The notes under the pieces are model-generated. The model was not told where the DNA came from. It ran no database searches and was given only the letters and a program-made list of their open reading frames with translations. From Dermatophilaceae bacterium (lineage in GTDB: Bacteria; Actinomycetota; Actinomycetes; Actinomycetales; Dermatophilaceae), in contig JACMPC010000191.1 in the NCBI GenBank assembly GCA_014377705.1, positions 1-44,597 of the forward strand: a stretch of 44,597 nucleotides of DNA, read 5' to 3'. Below are positions 24,401 to 31,681 of the stretch, piece after piece (within the stretch, counting starts at the first letter, position 1; every line of letters begins with the position of its first letter). The position numbers and the translations under genes were made by a program.

Positions 24401-26429
24401 GCTGGACCCGGCTGCCCTCGCAAAGACGGAGTCCGAGCTGCAGAGAACGGCCGAGGGCCGGCGTTGCCGGGGTCTGGAGGATGTGGCAGATCTGCTGCGC
24501 GTGCTGGGCGCGCAACCGCATCAGGCCATTCTTGATCGCTGCGTCGAGGGGTCGAGCGCCAAGGACGTCTCCGCCTGGCTGGTCGTTCTCGAGAGCGACC
24601 GGCGACTGGTCCGGGTGCGTATCGGCGGCGAGGAGCGCTGGGCCGCCATCGAGGACTCGGGTCGGCTGCGGGACGCTCTGGGCGTCGCTCTTCCGGTGGG
24701 TCTGCCCGAGGCCTTCCTCGAGCCCGTTCCCGACCCGCTGGGCGATCTGGTCGCCCGTTACGCCCGGACCCATGGCCCCTTCACCGCACGAGATGTTGCC
24801 GACTGGTTCGGGCTCGGCAGGGCGGTCGTCACCGACGTCCTCCGCCGGCTCGTGGCCGCTGGTCGCGTCGTGGAGGGCGAGCTGCGACCGATCGAGTCGG
24901 GGGGCGGGGTGCACGGCACCGACTTCTGCGATGCCGAAGTGCTGCGCACGCTGCGCCGCCGGTCGCTGGCGGCTCTTCGGGCCGAGGTCGAGCCTGTTCC
25001 GGCCGTCGACCTGGCCCGGTTCCTTCCCTCCTGGCAGGGGGTGGGCGCTGGTCTGCGTGGCAGCGAAGGCGTCCTTCGGGCCATCGAGCAGCTGGCTGGT
25101 GCGGTGCTGCCCGCCAGCGCTCTGGAGACCTTGGTGCTCCCCAGCCGGGTGACGGCATACAGCCCTGCCCTGCTGGACGGGCTGACGACCAGCGGCGAGG
25201 TGATCTGGCGTGGGCACTCGGCCCTGCCCGGCGACGACGGGTGGGTCTCGCTGCACCTCGCCGATACCGCCCGCCTGACCCTGGCGGGACCCTCGACGGA
25301 CCTGGAGCTGGCCGATCGTCACCGCCAGGTGCTCGAGGCCCTGGGCGGAGGTGGCGCCTTCTTCTTCCGCACGCTCGCTGACACTGTTGCCAGCGGGGAC
25401 GGCGCGATCCTCACCGACCGGGTGCACCTCAACGACGAGGAGCTGACCCGCGTCCTGTGGGACCTGACCTGGGCCGGGCACATCAGCAACGACACGCTCG
25501 CCCCGCTGCGGGCGCTGCTCCTGGGTGGTCACCCGGCCCACAAACCACGGCGCACCCCGCCGCGCTACGCCCGATATCCCGGCAGGGCCGGCAGCCTCGG
25601 AGCCCTGTCGGGTCGAAGCCTTGCCAGCGGGCGGACCTCCATGTCGTCGCGCACCTCACCTTCCACGGCGGCCGGCCGCTGGTCCCTGCTTCCAGCGATC
25701 GAGCGCGATGCCACTGTTCGCTCCTACGCCACGGCCGAAGTGCTGCTGGACCGCTATGGCGTGGTGACCCGTGGCTCCGTGGTGGCAGAGGGAGTTCCGG
25801 GTGGATTCGCCGGGGTCTACCGGGTGCTGGCCGCGGCCGAGGAGTCGGGGCGGGTGCGGCGCGGCTACTTCGTCGAAGGCCTGGGTGCCGCTCAGTTCGC
25901 CACCACCGGCGCCGTTGACCGGCTTCGTGCCCAGAGCCGGCCGCTGCCCGATGGTCCCGAGTCCTTTGGTGTCACAGGCCGGGACAGCGCGTCGTCTGCG
26001 GTGGTCCTGGCGGCTTCGGACCCGGCAAATCCCTTTGGCGCCGCTCTCGGTTGGCCCGCTCGAGTCACCGACCTCGGCGATGGGCCCCGGGAACCCAGCC
26101 GCGCCGCCCAGCCAGGACGCAAAGCAGCTCTCAACTCCGGGCACAGGCCCGGTCGCAAGGCTGGTGCGCTGGTCGTGCTCGTCGACGGTGCCCTCACCCT
26201 GTACGTCGAGCGCGGCGGCAAGACACTGCTGTCCTGGACCGATGACCCGGCGTTGCTGCAGTCGGCGGCCGATGCGCTTGCCCTGGCAGTGCGTGAGGGT
26301 GCGTTGGGCAAGCTCACTGTCGAGAAGGCGGATGGCGCTTCAGTCCTTCAGCCCGACCATCCTCTGGCCACAGCCCTCGCCGGGGCGGGCTTCCACGCAA
26401 CGCCCCGAGGGCTCCGCCTGAGACGTTGA
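21495..26429 (+). CDS. lhr: Lhr-type large ATP-dependent DNA helicase
   Basis: This is a 1644-residue superfamily 2 helicase of the Lhr family (Lhr-Core plus C-terminal domain), a 3'-to-5' translocase that unwinds RNA:DNA hybrids in mycobacteria. Motifs are in order: motif I APTGSGKT (46-53), Ib TTPESLFLIL, motif II DEIH (170-173), motif III SATVRP, IV LVFANSRRQTERL, V ATSSLELGIDMG and VI LQRVGRAGHQ. The winged-helix and beta-barrel modules follow. A Ser/Gly-rich linker at about 766-790 is encoded by 15-bp repeats. The C-terminal part (beyond 860) is as long as in mycobacterial Lhr. Start ATG 21495 has only a weak upstream site; the frame is open further upstream but overlaps the divergent CPBP start. 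Confidence 0.95.
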   Translation: MKTGDVLQRFSPATRDWFSGSFAEPTAAQIGAWDAISSGAHTLVVAPTGSGKTLSAFLWALDRLGTTPPPAEPLRRCRVLYISPMKALAVDIERNLRSPLVGIGHSASRLGLRTPEVSVAVRSGDTSAADRRLFARRPSDVLITTPESLFLILTSKAREALAGVETIILDEIHAVAGTKRGAHLALSLERLDALLDKPAQRVGLSATVRPVEEISRFLAGGRPVTVVQPASTKLWDLQVVVPIPDMSALGDAAADRGGAADGPERQASIWPHVEERIVDLISQHRSTLVFANSRRQTERLTARLNEIWQQRLELASDNPPDSAAVTAADQASTRNIRSLRDARSPRTPAEMMAQAGSSKDAPGVLARAHHGSVSKEQRALIEDDLKAGRLPAVVATSSLELGIDMGAIDLVVQVESPPSVASGLQRVGRAGHQVGAVSRGVVFPKFRGDLVQTAVVVDRMRQGSIESLRVPSNPVDVLAQQIVAMCAMDDWAVDDLEALVRRATPFASLPRSILESVLDMLSGRYPSDEFAELRPRLVWDRVTGTLTGRPGAQRLAVTSGGTIPDRGLYAVFLASGEGTGRRVGELDEEMVYESRVGDVFTLGTSSWRIQDITHDKVLVTPAPGQPGKLPFWKGDSLGRPAELGRAVGEFVRELGGLSADKARARVTATGLDTWAADNLLSYLDEQREATRHVPDDRTIVVERFRDEIGDWRVAVHSPFGAQVHAPWALCVAARMRERFGVDVQAMHGDDGIVFRLPDIEFDTDSGSTGIGSTGIGSTGNGSGGIGSTSGVLTSTGSAGLGNELMSLIALDADDVHDLVTTEIGGSALFAARFRECAARALLLPRRRPDRRQALWQQRQRSAQLLTVAAQYASFPIILETVRECVQDVFDVPGLSTLMREIGSRAVRLVEVETPTPSPFARSLMFGYVAQFLYEGDSPLAERRAAALSLDPTLLAELLGRGEGAALRDLLDPAALAKTESELQRTAEGRRCRGLEDVADLLRVLGAQPHQAILDRCVEGSSAKDVSAWLVVLESDRRLVRVRIGGEERWAAIEDSGRLRDALGVALPVGLPEAFLEPVPDPLGDLVARYARTHGPFTARDVADWFGLGRAVVTDVLRRLVAAGRVVEGELRPIESGGGVHGTDFCDAEVLRTLRRRSLAALRAEVEPVPAVDLARFLPSWQGVGAGLRGSEGVLRAIEQLAGAVLPASALETLVLPSRVTAYSPALLDGLTTSGEVIWRGHSALPGDDGWVSLHLADTARLTLAGPSTDLELADRHRQVLEALGGGGAFFFRTLADTVASGDGAILTDRVHLNDEELTRVLWDLTWAGHISNDTLAPLRALLLGGHPAHKPRRTPPRYARYPGRAGSLGALSGRSLASGRTSMSSRTSPSTAAGRWSLLPAIERDATVRSYATAEVLLDRYGVVTRGSVVAEGVPGGFAGVYRVLAAAEESGRVRRGYFVEGLGAAQFATTGAVDRLRAQSRPLPDGPESFGVTGRDSASSAVVLAASDPANPFGAALGWPARVTDLGDGPREPSRAAQPGRKAALNSGHRPGRKAGALVVLVDGALTLYVERGGKTLLSWTDDPALLQSAADALALAVREGALGKLTVEKADGASVLQPDHPLATALAGAGFHATPRGLRLRR
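23790..23864 (+). repeat. 15-bp tandem array in the Lhr linker
   Basis: Three close copies of GGTTCGACCGGTATC (23790-23834) and two degenerate units follow head to tail. They encode Gly-Ser-Thr-Gly-Ile pentapeptides, between the helicase core and downstream modules. The frame is preserved. Confidence 0.85.
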
Positions 26430-26494
26430 GTAGTCGGCGAACCATCCCAAGGTGTGACTGATGCCGCGCTGGAGCCAGCGGCGGCACCAGATCG

Positions 26495-26534
26495 GCGCAC
26501 GCTCACGCCGACGAAGGTCGATCTGAGCGTGCGC
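26495..26534 (+). terminator. Long hairpin downstream of lhr
   Basis: GCGCACGCTCA and TGAGCGTGCGC form a perfect 11-bp stem around an 18-nt loop, 65 nt after the lhr stop. Wobble pairs could lengthen the stem. No T-run follows, so it is a candidate high-GC terminator or processing element. It also overlaps the tail of the minus-strand gene remnant. Confidence 0.55.
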
Positions 26535-26783
26535 TGGTCGGGACGTTTCCGGACCTCTTCGAGCTCCGCGAGCTTTCCGTCGATGTAGCCGGGGAGCGCA
26601 GCCACCCCCATCTTGTTCACGAGGTCGATGGCCTCGGTCAGGACATCGTCGATCTTCTTGGCGTCGGTGCCCTTCATGTCCCAGTCGACAAGGGCGAGCC
26701 GGAACTCGTCCGCGCACTCCTGGAGCCAGGCGCACGAAGTTCTTGCTCAGCTTGGCGGCGGTGATCTCCTTGCCCAATGCCAC
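26535..26783 (-). pseudogene. Frameshifted remnant of an unidentified small protein
   Basis: Two minus-strand frames join into a plausible protein: GTG 26783 VALGKEITAAKLSKNFVR, then WLQECADEFRLALVDWDMKG and IDDVLTEAIDLVNKMGVAAL to about EEVRKRPDQ. The junction near 26735 is healed by two extra bases (GCGC to GCGCGC). The family was not recognised. The frame stays open past the hairpin to 26348 but looks non-coding there. There is no good ribosome-binding site. Confidence 0.5.
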
Positions 26784-27097
26784 TCTTTGCGGAAAAGTGA
26801 GACTTCGGAGGATGAAAACGCGAACCTTATGACGGCTATCCTCACGGTCCGCGGGAGGTTCGTGAACTCTTGGCTTGACGCTGACGGCGACGAGGATCCC
26901 AGGCTCGGAGACTGGCTCCCTCCAGTTCCACTGCGGATGACAATGCGTCTTGGGCCTACATCACTGGCAGGCAGCCCAGGAAGGTCGCGTGTCCTAGCGA
27001 CTGAAGTCGGCGCGCCGTGCCTAGGTTTGTGGTCGCAAACAGAGCACGGTGCCTAGGTTTGCGGTCTTGGTCGGCGCACGGTACCCGCAATGGGGGG
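26784..27097. other. Intergenic stretch between remnant and clgR
   Basis: About 310 bp, somewhat less GC-rich than the surroundings, with no convincing gene. Its right part holds a 32-bp-period repeat and a hairpin (27015-27066), listed separately. It lies downstream of clgR. Confidence 0.5.
27015..27066. repeat. Direct repeat with embedded hairpin downstream of clgR
   Basis: CCGTGCCTAGGTTTGTGGTC (27015) and CGGTGCCTAGGTTTGCGGTC (27047) are a direct repeat with a 32-bp period. Between them, CCGTGC/GCACGG and GTTTG/CAAAC pair to form a stem with an inner stem-loop, so the first unit can fold as a hairpin. It may terminate clgR transcription. Confidence 0.55.
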
Positions 27098-27400
27098 TTA
27101 GGCGGCTGAGGCTCGGACCAGATCGGAGCGGCGGGCAACCGGGAGGGTCACCAGGGCGCTGACAGCCTCAGACTCGGCGGCCCGGTCCGACACGTCACTG
27201 AGCATCTTGGACATCGGCAGGTTCAGAGCCCCGCAGATCGAGGCGAGCAGCTCCGATGACGCTTCCTTCTCGCCGCGCTCGACCTCGCTGAGGTAGCCCA
27301 GCGAGACCGCAGCCGACGCCGAGATCTCGCGCAACGTCCGTCCCTGCGCCTGACGATGACCGCGGAGAACGTCACCGACTTCACGACGAAGCACAATCAT
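27098..27400 (-). CDS. clgR: ClgR-like XRE family transcriptional activator
   Basis: ClgR activates clpP, clpC and other proteolysis genes in actinobacteria. The 100-residue protein has a Cro/C1-type helix-turn-helix: [41 protein letters not shown] (about 13-53), with [11 protein letters not shown] as the typical ClgR recognition-helix context. Position next to pncC (cinA) and pgsA is the conserved clgR location. The protein ends in Ala-Ala (RASAA), matching the C-terminal alanines that target ClgR for Clp degradation in Streptomyces. AGGAGG precedes ATG 27400. The 104-bp gap before it (27401-27504) is AT-richer and should hold its promoter. Confidence 0.9.
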   Translation of the reverse strand: MIVLRREVGDVLRGHRQAQGRTLREISASAAVSLGYLSEVERGEKEASSELLASICGALNLPMSKMLSDVSDRAAESEAVSALVTLPVARRSDLVRASAA

Positions 27401-27504
27401 GACGCCTCCTCCTAGCGGCTGGCTCAGCAGTCTGTGAAAACAACGGTACCCCTGAATACTTGCAGTTTACCTACGGGATTGCCTTTTGGGTCCAACAGGA
27501 CGGT

Positions 27505-28011
27505 TTAACGTTGCGCGGCCGGCGGATCTTCCCCGGTCCGGTCACCGAGCTCATCATCAAGCAGAGACAGGACGGCGAGCACGCTCTGCGTCCGGATCTC
27601 CCCGCGATCACCCGACAGGCGCAGCGCTTTCACCGTTGACGAGCCTGGCCCGGCCACCGCGACGTACACCAGGCCGACAGCCTTGCCGTCGGCCTGGTCC
27701 GGCCCCGCCACCCCCGTGGTCGCCAGGCCATACGTGGCACCCATCAGCGACCTCACCCCGGTGGCCATCTGCTCGGCCACATCGGGGTCAACGGCGCCCA
27801 CCCGCGCCAGCAGGCCCAGATCGACCCCGAGCACCTGAGCCTTGAGGTCCGTGGCGTATGCCAGGACGCCTCCCCGCACGACAGCCGAGGCTCCGGCGAC
27901 ATCGGTCAACTCTGCGGAGACCAGCCCCCCGGTCAGCGACTCTGCGACTGCCACCGTCTGTCCCCTGACGGTCAGCCGCGCCACCAGGTCCGCAGCCACA
28001 GTAGGTTCCAC
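27505..28011 (-). CDS. pncC: CinA C-terminal domain protein / NMN amidohydrolase PncC
   Basis: The 168-residue protein is a stand-alone CinA C-terminal domain, which deamidates nicotinamide mononucleotide in the pyridine nucleotide cycle. Its hallmarks are TVAVAESLTGGLVSAEL (19-35), RGGVLAYATDLKAQVLGV, DPDVAEQMATGVR and YGLATTGVAGPDQADGKAVGLVYVA. The last holds the conserved 'GiaGP.g....k.vGtv.ia' active-site loop. The ~250-residue N-terminal CinA domain is absent, as in most actinobacteria. GTG 28011 lies 3 bp from the pgsA stop, so it is translationally linked to pgsA and rimO. Confidence 0.92.
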   Translation of the reverse strand: MEPTVAADLVARLTVRGQTVAVAESLTGGLVSAELTDVAGASAVVRGGVLAYATDLKAQVLGVDLGLLARVGAVDPDVAEQMATGVRSLMGATYGLATTGVAGPDQADGKAVGLVYVAVAGPGSSTVKALRLSGDRGEIRTQSVLAVLSLLDDELGDRTGEDPPAAQR

Positions 28012-28014
28012 AGC

Positions 28015-28908
28015 TCAGACTCCTGGCCCCGAGCCACGGCCCGACCGCGCGCTGGGTGACGACTGGTCGCGCGCAGACGCACCTGGAGCCCCGTGCTGCT
28101 TTGCCACGTCGGGCTTTGCCCCGTGCTGCTTTGCCACGTCGGGCTTTGCCCCGTGCTGCTTTGCCACGTCGGGCTTTGCCACGTCGGGCTTTGCCACGTC
28201 GGGCCCTGCCGCGTCGGGTCCTGCCGCAGCGGGCTTCGTCGTGCCGGGGCCAGTCCCTGCCGTGCGTTCCGCCCCCTCGAATGCTGCCGCCGCACGACGG
28301 TCTCGCTTGAGCTGCGCCCGCGGGCTGGTGGTGCGCAGGGTGTGCGCCTTCAGCACATAGTCGACGCCCGTCACCATGGTCACGATCACGGCCAATGTCA
28401 TGATCACCACTGCCAGGACGTGCCAGAAAAAGCTCAGCGGCAGGATGTAGAGCAGAATCGCGACCGCCTGAAGGGCAGTCTTGAGCTTGCCACCGCGACT
28501 GGCCGAGATAACGCCATGCCTGATGACCACGATCCGCAGGGCGGTGACGCCCAGCTCCCGGATCAGGACCACCACGGTGACCCACCATGGCAGCAGATCG
28601 AGGATCGAGAGGCCGATGAGCGCCATACCCATCAGTGCCTTGTCGGCGATCGGGTCGCTCACCTTGCCGAAGTCGGTAACCTCCCCCCTGGCCCGCGCAA
28701 TCTCGCCGTCCAGTCGGTCAGTGGCTGTCGCGACCACGAAGACAGCCGCCGCGAGCAGGCGGTAGGCCGTCTGCTGACCGTCGTCATACAGCAGGAACCA
28801 GGCGAAGACGGGGACAAGAGCGATGCGCAGGAGCGTGAGCGCATTGGCGAGGTTCCAGTTGCTGGCCTGCGGAGCCCGGACCTGGGTGTCATCCCCGGCG
28901 GAGATCAT
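28015..28908 (-). CDS. pgsA: CDP-diacylglycerol-glycerol-3-phosphate phosphatidyltransferase with repeat tail
   Basis: PgsA makes phosphatidylglycerol phosphate at the inner membrane. The CDP-alcohol phosphotransferase motif D-x2-DG-x2-AR-x8-G-x3-D-x3-D is exact (Asp64, Asp67-Gly68, Ala71-Arg72, Gly81, Asp85, Asp89). The 297-residue protein has about five membrane helices up to residue 190, the usual family length. A further 90-residue hydrophilic tail follows, with tandem DVAKP and [10 protein letters not shown] units (about 225-275). The tail should face the cytoplasm; its role is unknown. ATG 28908 overlaps the rimO stop (ATGA). Confidence 0.94.
   Translation of the reverse strand: MISAGDDTQVRAPQASNWNLANALTLLRIALVPVFAWFLLYDDGQQTAYRLLAAAVFVVATATDRLDGEIARARGEVTDFGKVSDPIADKALMGMALIGLSILDLLPWWVTVVVLIRELGVTALRIVVIRHGVISASRGGKLKTALQAVAILLYILPLSFFWHVLAVVIMTLAVIVTMVTGVDYVLKAHTLRTTSPRAQLKRDRRAAAAFEGAERTAGTGPGTTKPAAAGPDAAGPDVAKPDVAKPDVAKQHGAKPDVAKQHGAKPDVAKQHGAPGASARDQSSPSARSGRGSGPGV
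28091..28225 (-). repeat. 30-bp and 15-bp tandem array in the pgsA tail
   Basis: Three identical 30-bp units fill 28091-28180 (each starting CCGTGCTGCTTTGCC), and three 15-bp units follow (ACGTCGGGCTTTGCC, ACGTCGGGCCCTGCC, GCGTCGGGTCCTGCC). The protein repeats are [10 protein letters not shown] and DVAKP. The perfect 30-bp copies indicate recent expansion, and copy number is likely to vary between strains. Confidence 0.95.
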
Positions 28909-30428
28909 CCCGCCTCCGCAATGAGGTCGATGCCGTCCGTCTCCAGAACCATCGCGGCGATGATCGAGCCGACTGCCGGGGCCTCGGCACCGCGAGGCAG
29001 CCGCAGGATCGTGGAGCCGTCCACGTCCGGCCCCTGATGGGCAGCCCGGCCGGTGAGCTCGTCGGTGTCCTCGTCAATCCCCTCGACCAGGACCTCGACC
29101 CGGTCCCCGATCCGCTCCTCGGCGCGCTGGATATTGAGCTCTTCCACCAGCGTCGTGAAGTGGTCGACGCGCTCGGCGATGACATGCCGGTCGAACTTGC
29201 CGTCGAGCATCTCGGCCTCGGTGCCGTCCTCGTCGGAGTAGCCGAACACGCCGACCACATCGAGCCGCGCGGCAGTCAGGAAGGCTTCCAGCTCGTCGAG
29301 ATCCGCCTGGGTCTCCCCGGGGAAACCGACGATGACGTTGGACCGTATGCCGGCCAGCGGGGCGCGCGCGCGGACCTGGTCGATGAGCTCGAGGAAGGAC
29401 TGCGGCGAGCCGAACCTGCGCATCCTGCGCAGCAGCGCCTCGGAGGCATGCTGGAAGGAGATGTCGAAGTACGGCACCACCCCAGGCGTCGAGGCCATGA
29501 CGTCGAGCAGGTCCATCCGGATCTCGGCCGGCTGGAGGTAGGAGACCCGGACCCGCTCGATCCCGTCCACCTTTGCCAGCTCGGGCAGCATCGTCTCCAG
29601 GAGGCGCAGGTCTCCGAGATCCTTGCCGTATGACGTGGAGTTCTCGCTGACCAGGAAGATCTCCCTGACGTCGCGTTCGCCGAGCCACCGGGCTTCGGCC
29701 AGCACGTCGGAGGGCCGCCGCGACACGAAGGACCCCCGGAACATGGGTATCGCGCAGAAGGCACAGCGTCGGTCACAGCCGCTGGCGATCTTCAGGGGGG
29801 CCCACGGCCGACCGTCCAGCCTGGCCCGGATGACGCGCGGGCCGCTCGCCGGAGCCGCTCGCTGCAGCAGCAGGTCTGCGAAGGCGCCATCCTGCGGAGC
29901 CGCGCTGTCCGGCATCTCCGGACCGTCATGGCGACCGTGGCCGGGCAACGCCACGGAAGCGGCAGTCTCCTGTCGAGAAGTAGGCGAGAGCGGGAGCAGT
30001 CGCCGGCGATCCGACGGAACGTGCGAAGTGGGTTTGTGACCGTCCAGGATGGAGGTGAGGTGACTCGACATGTCGGCGTAGGAGTCGAATCCAAGCACGG
30101 CGTCTGCCTCGGGCAGCTCGGCGGCGAGCTGCTCGCCATACCGCTCGGCCAGGCAACCGACGGCCACGACCTTCTGGGTGCGGCCCGTTCCCTTGAGGTC
30201 GGAGGCCTCCAGCAGCGCGTCGATGGAGTCCTTCTTGGCCTGCTGAACAAAGCCACAGGTGTTGATCACGGCGACATCGGCCAGCGCGGCATCATCGACC
30301 AGCAGCCAGCCCCCGGCTGCCAGACGACCGGCCAGCTCCTCGGAGTCGACCTCGTTTCGTGCGCAGCCCAGGGTCACCAGCGCAACGCTACGGCGGCTGT
30401 CGGCAGCCGGAGGGATCGAGGGGGGCAC
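28905..30428 (-). CDS. rimO: Ribosomal protein uS12 methylthiotransferase RimO
   Basis: RimO is the radical-SAM enzyme that methylthiolates Asp88 of ribosomal protein S12. In the 507-residue protein the auxiliary-cluster cysteines are Cys22 ([12 protein letters not shown]), Cys58 ([15 protein letters not shown]) and Cys92 (VGCLAERY). The SAM cluster cysteines are Cys218, Cys222 and Cys225 (GCDRRCAFC). NEVDSE and GFVQ.AK are RimO-specific, which separates it from MiaB. A TRAM domain closes the protein. A variable insert of about 65 residues (135-200), Ser/Pro/Arg-rich, lies between the two cluster domains. GTG 30428 has GAGGGC upstream. First gene of rimO-pgsA-pncC. Confidence 0.94.
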   Translation of the reverse strand: MPPSIPPAADSRRSVALVTLGCARNEVDSEELAGRLAAGGWLLVDDAALADVAVINTCGFVQQAKKDSIDALLEASDLKGTGRTQKVVAVGCLAERYGEQLAAELPEADAVLGFDSYADMSSHLTSILDGHKPTSHVPSDRRRLLPLSPTSRQETAASVALPGHGRHDGPEMPDSAAPQDGAFADLLLQRAAPASGPRVIRARLDGRPWAPLKIASGCDRRCAFCAIPMFRGSFVSRRPSDVLAEARWLGERDVREIFLVSENSTSYGKDLGDLRLLETMLPELAKVDGIERVRVSYLQPAEIRMDLLDVMASTPGVVPYFDISFQHASEALLRRMRRFGSPQSFLELIDQVRARAPLAGIRSNVIVGFPGETQADLDELEAFLTAARLDVVGVFGYSDEDGTEAEMLDGKFDRHVIAERVDHFTTLVEELNIQRAEERIGDRVEVLVEGIDEDTDELTGRAAHQGPDVDGSTILRLPRGAEAPAVGSIIAAMVLETDGIDLIAEAG

Positions 30429-30519
30429 GCCCTCAGCCTAGCCGGAGTTGCCGGGCCTCCTGTATCTCAGCACGCGCGCGCGCAGGTATGCGCGCGGGTG
30501 ACAGCGGACCAAATCCGCC

Positions 30520-31545
30520 TCACCGGCGAGCAATCCGGGGGGGTGTCCGCTGGCTGCCGACGGACTCTCGCCCGGGTACGAGGCTGAGCAGGCGCAGGGC
30601 GGTCACCTCGTCCACCACCAGGTCGGTGACGACGCCCGAGCGCAGGGCCGCGAGCAGCGGAACCGCTTTGTTGTCCCCTGCCACGACACAGACCCGGCGC
30701 GGGATCCGGAGCAGCTCGTGCGGGGTCGGACCGGTCGCTCGCTGATTCAGCACCACGTCCCGGTAGCTGCCATCGGCCCGGAGGAAGACCGTGCACACGT
30801 CCCCGACCACTCCCTCAACCTCCAGCGTCCGGACATCATCGTCGTCCAGGTATCCGGCCGCGTACACGTGGCTCGGGATCGCGCCGGCGATCGCGCCGAC
30901 AGAGAAGAGGGCGATGTCCGCCAGACCCTGCACCTCAAGGACCCGGCGCACCGAACGCTCACGCCACATCGCAGCCTTGGTCTCGGGGTAGTCGAAGAAG
31001 GCGGGCACCGGGAAGTAGTGCATCGCGGCGTCGAAGGCCGAGCCGAAGCTCGAGATGAGATTGCTCGAGTAGTCGACCCCGCTGGTCCGGTTGTTCGCGG
31101 CGCCATTGAGCTGGACCACGGCACTGCCCCTGGTCGCCTTGTGGCTGAGGTGGCGGCTGACTGCCTCCAGCGTGGTGCCCCAGGCGATCCCCATGACCAT
31201 TCCGGAGTCGAACCATGAACCGAGCAGCTTCGCCGACGTGATCGCCACCTGTTCCAGCCGGTCGATTCCGCTCGTCGTGTCGGGCACCTGCACGACGTAG
31301 GCCGCCACCCCGAAGGTCCTGCTGATGCTCTGGCCCAGCCCGGGAGCCCGGCTGTTCGCCGCCCGGAGGGTGATCTCCACCAGCCCGGTATCACGAGCTT
31401 GCTTGAGGAGCCGGGAGACCGTCGACCGGGAGGTTCGCAGATGCCGGGCGATAGCCTCCATCTTCATGTCCTGGAGGTAGTACATGGTGGCCGCACGCAG
31501 AACATCCTGGTCGTCGTTGCTCAGCGAGATTCCCTCCTTGCACAT
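30520..31545 (-). CDS. SorC/DeoR-type sugar-binding transcriptional regulator of the glp cluster
   Basis: The protein of about 341 residues has an N-terminal HTH (LRAATMYYLQDMKMEAIARHLRTSRSTVSRLLKQAR, the SorC 'a.lYY..g..q..IA..lgiSr..vsrll..Ar' pattern). A SorC sugar-phosphate-binding domain follows: LGSWFDSGMVMGIAWGTTLEAVSRHL and VVQLNGAANN, with DIALFSVGAI later. It is divergent from glpD, so control of glycerol genes by a glycerol-phosphate type effector is inferred. The start is unclear. ATG 31545 lies inside the palindromic operator, an ATG at 31566 is also in frame, and a perfect AAGGAGG sits 8 bases before a CTG at 31524, where the conserved domain begins. Confidence 0.88.
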   Translation of the reverse strand: MCKEGISLSNDDQDVLRAATMYYLQDMKMEAIARHLRTSRSTVSRLLKQARDTGLVEITLRAANSRAPGLGQSISRTFGVAAYVVQVPDTTSGIDRLEQVAITSAKLLGSWFDSGMVMGIAWGTTLEAVSRHLSHKATRGSAVVQLNGAANNRTSGVDYSSNLISSFGSAFDAAMHYFPVPAFFDYPETKAAMWRERSVRRVLEVQGLADIALFSVGAIAGAIPSHVYAAGYLDDDDVRTLEVEGVVGDVCTVFLRADGSYRDVVLNQRATGPTPHELLRIPRRVCVVAGDNKAVPLLAALRSGVVTDLVVDEVTALRLLSLVPGRESVGSQRTPPRIARR

Positions 31546-31552
31546 ATGTGCA
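31539..31552. promoter_or_regulatory. Perfect 14-bp palindrome, candidate SorC-type operator
   Basis: TGCACATATGTGCA lies between the regulator and glpD, at the regulator's start region. SorC-family regulators often bind palindromes with TGNACA half-sites, so this is the best candidate for autoregulation and control of glpD. It could also contain the regulator's ATG, in which case it would act on its own transcript start. Confidence 0.7.
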
Positions 31553-31563
31553 TGGGGTTTGCG

Positions 31564-31580
31564 CATGTGTTCCTCACATG
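31564..31580. promoter_or_regulatory. Second inverted repeat upstream of glpD
   Basis: CATGTG-TTCCT-CACATG is a 6-5-6 inverted repeat, 25 bp from the first palindrome and sharing the CATGTG/CACATG half-site. TATAGG (31585-31590) just downstream is a plausible -10 of glpD. A repressor bound here would overlap that promoter. Confidence 0.6.
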
Positions 31581-31681
31581 GTCACTATAGGTGCGTCGCT
31601 CGGTCGACACCTCGACGCCACGGTCGGGGCCGCCTGGTGACGCGTGACCCGCCGAGTGGTCACGGGGCAAGGAGGACAACG

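Noticed and set aside
22893-25541. Very long open frame (over 880 codons) on the minus strand
   Set aside because: It is entirely antisense to lhr, lacks any recognisable domain and arises from high-GC third-position bias.
28091-28225. CRISPR-like array
   Set aside because: Repeats are contiguous with no spacers and lie in frame inside pgsA.
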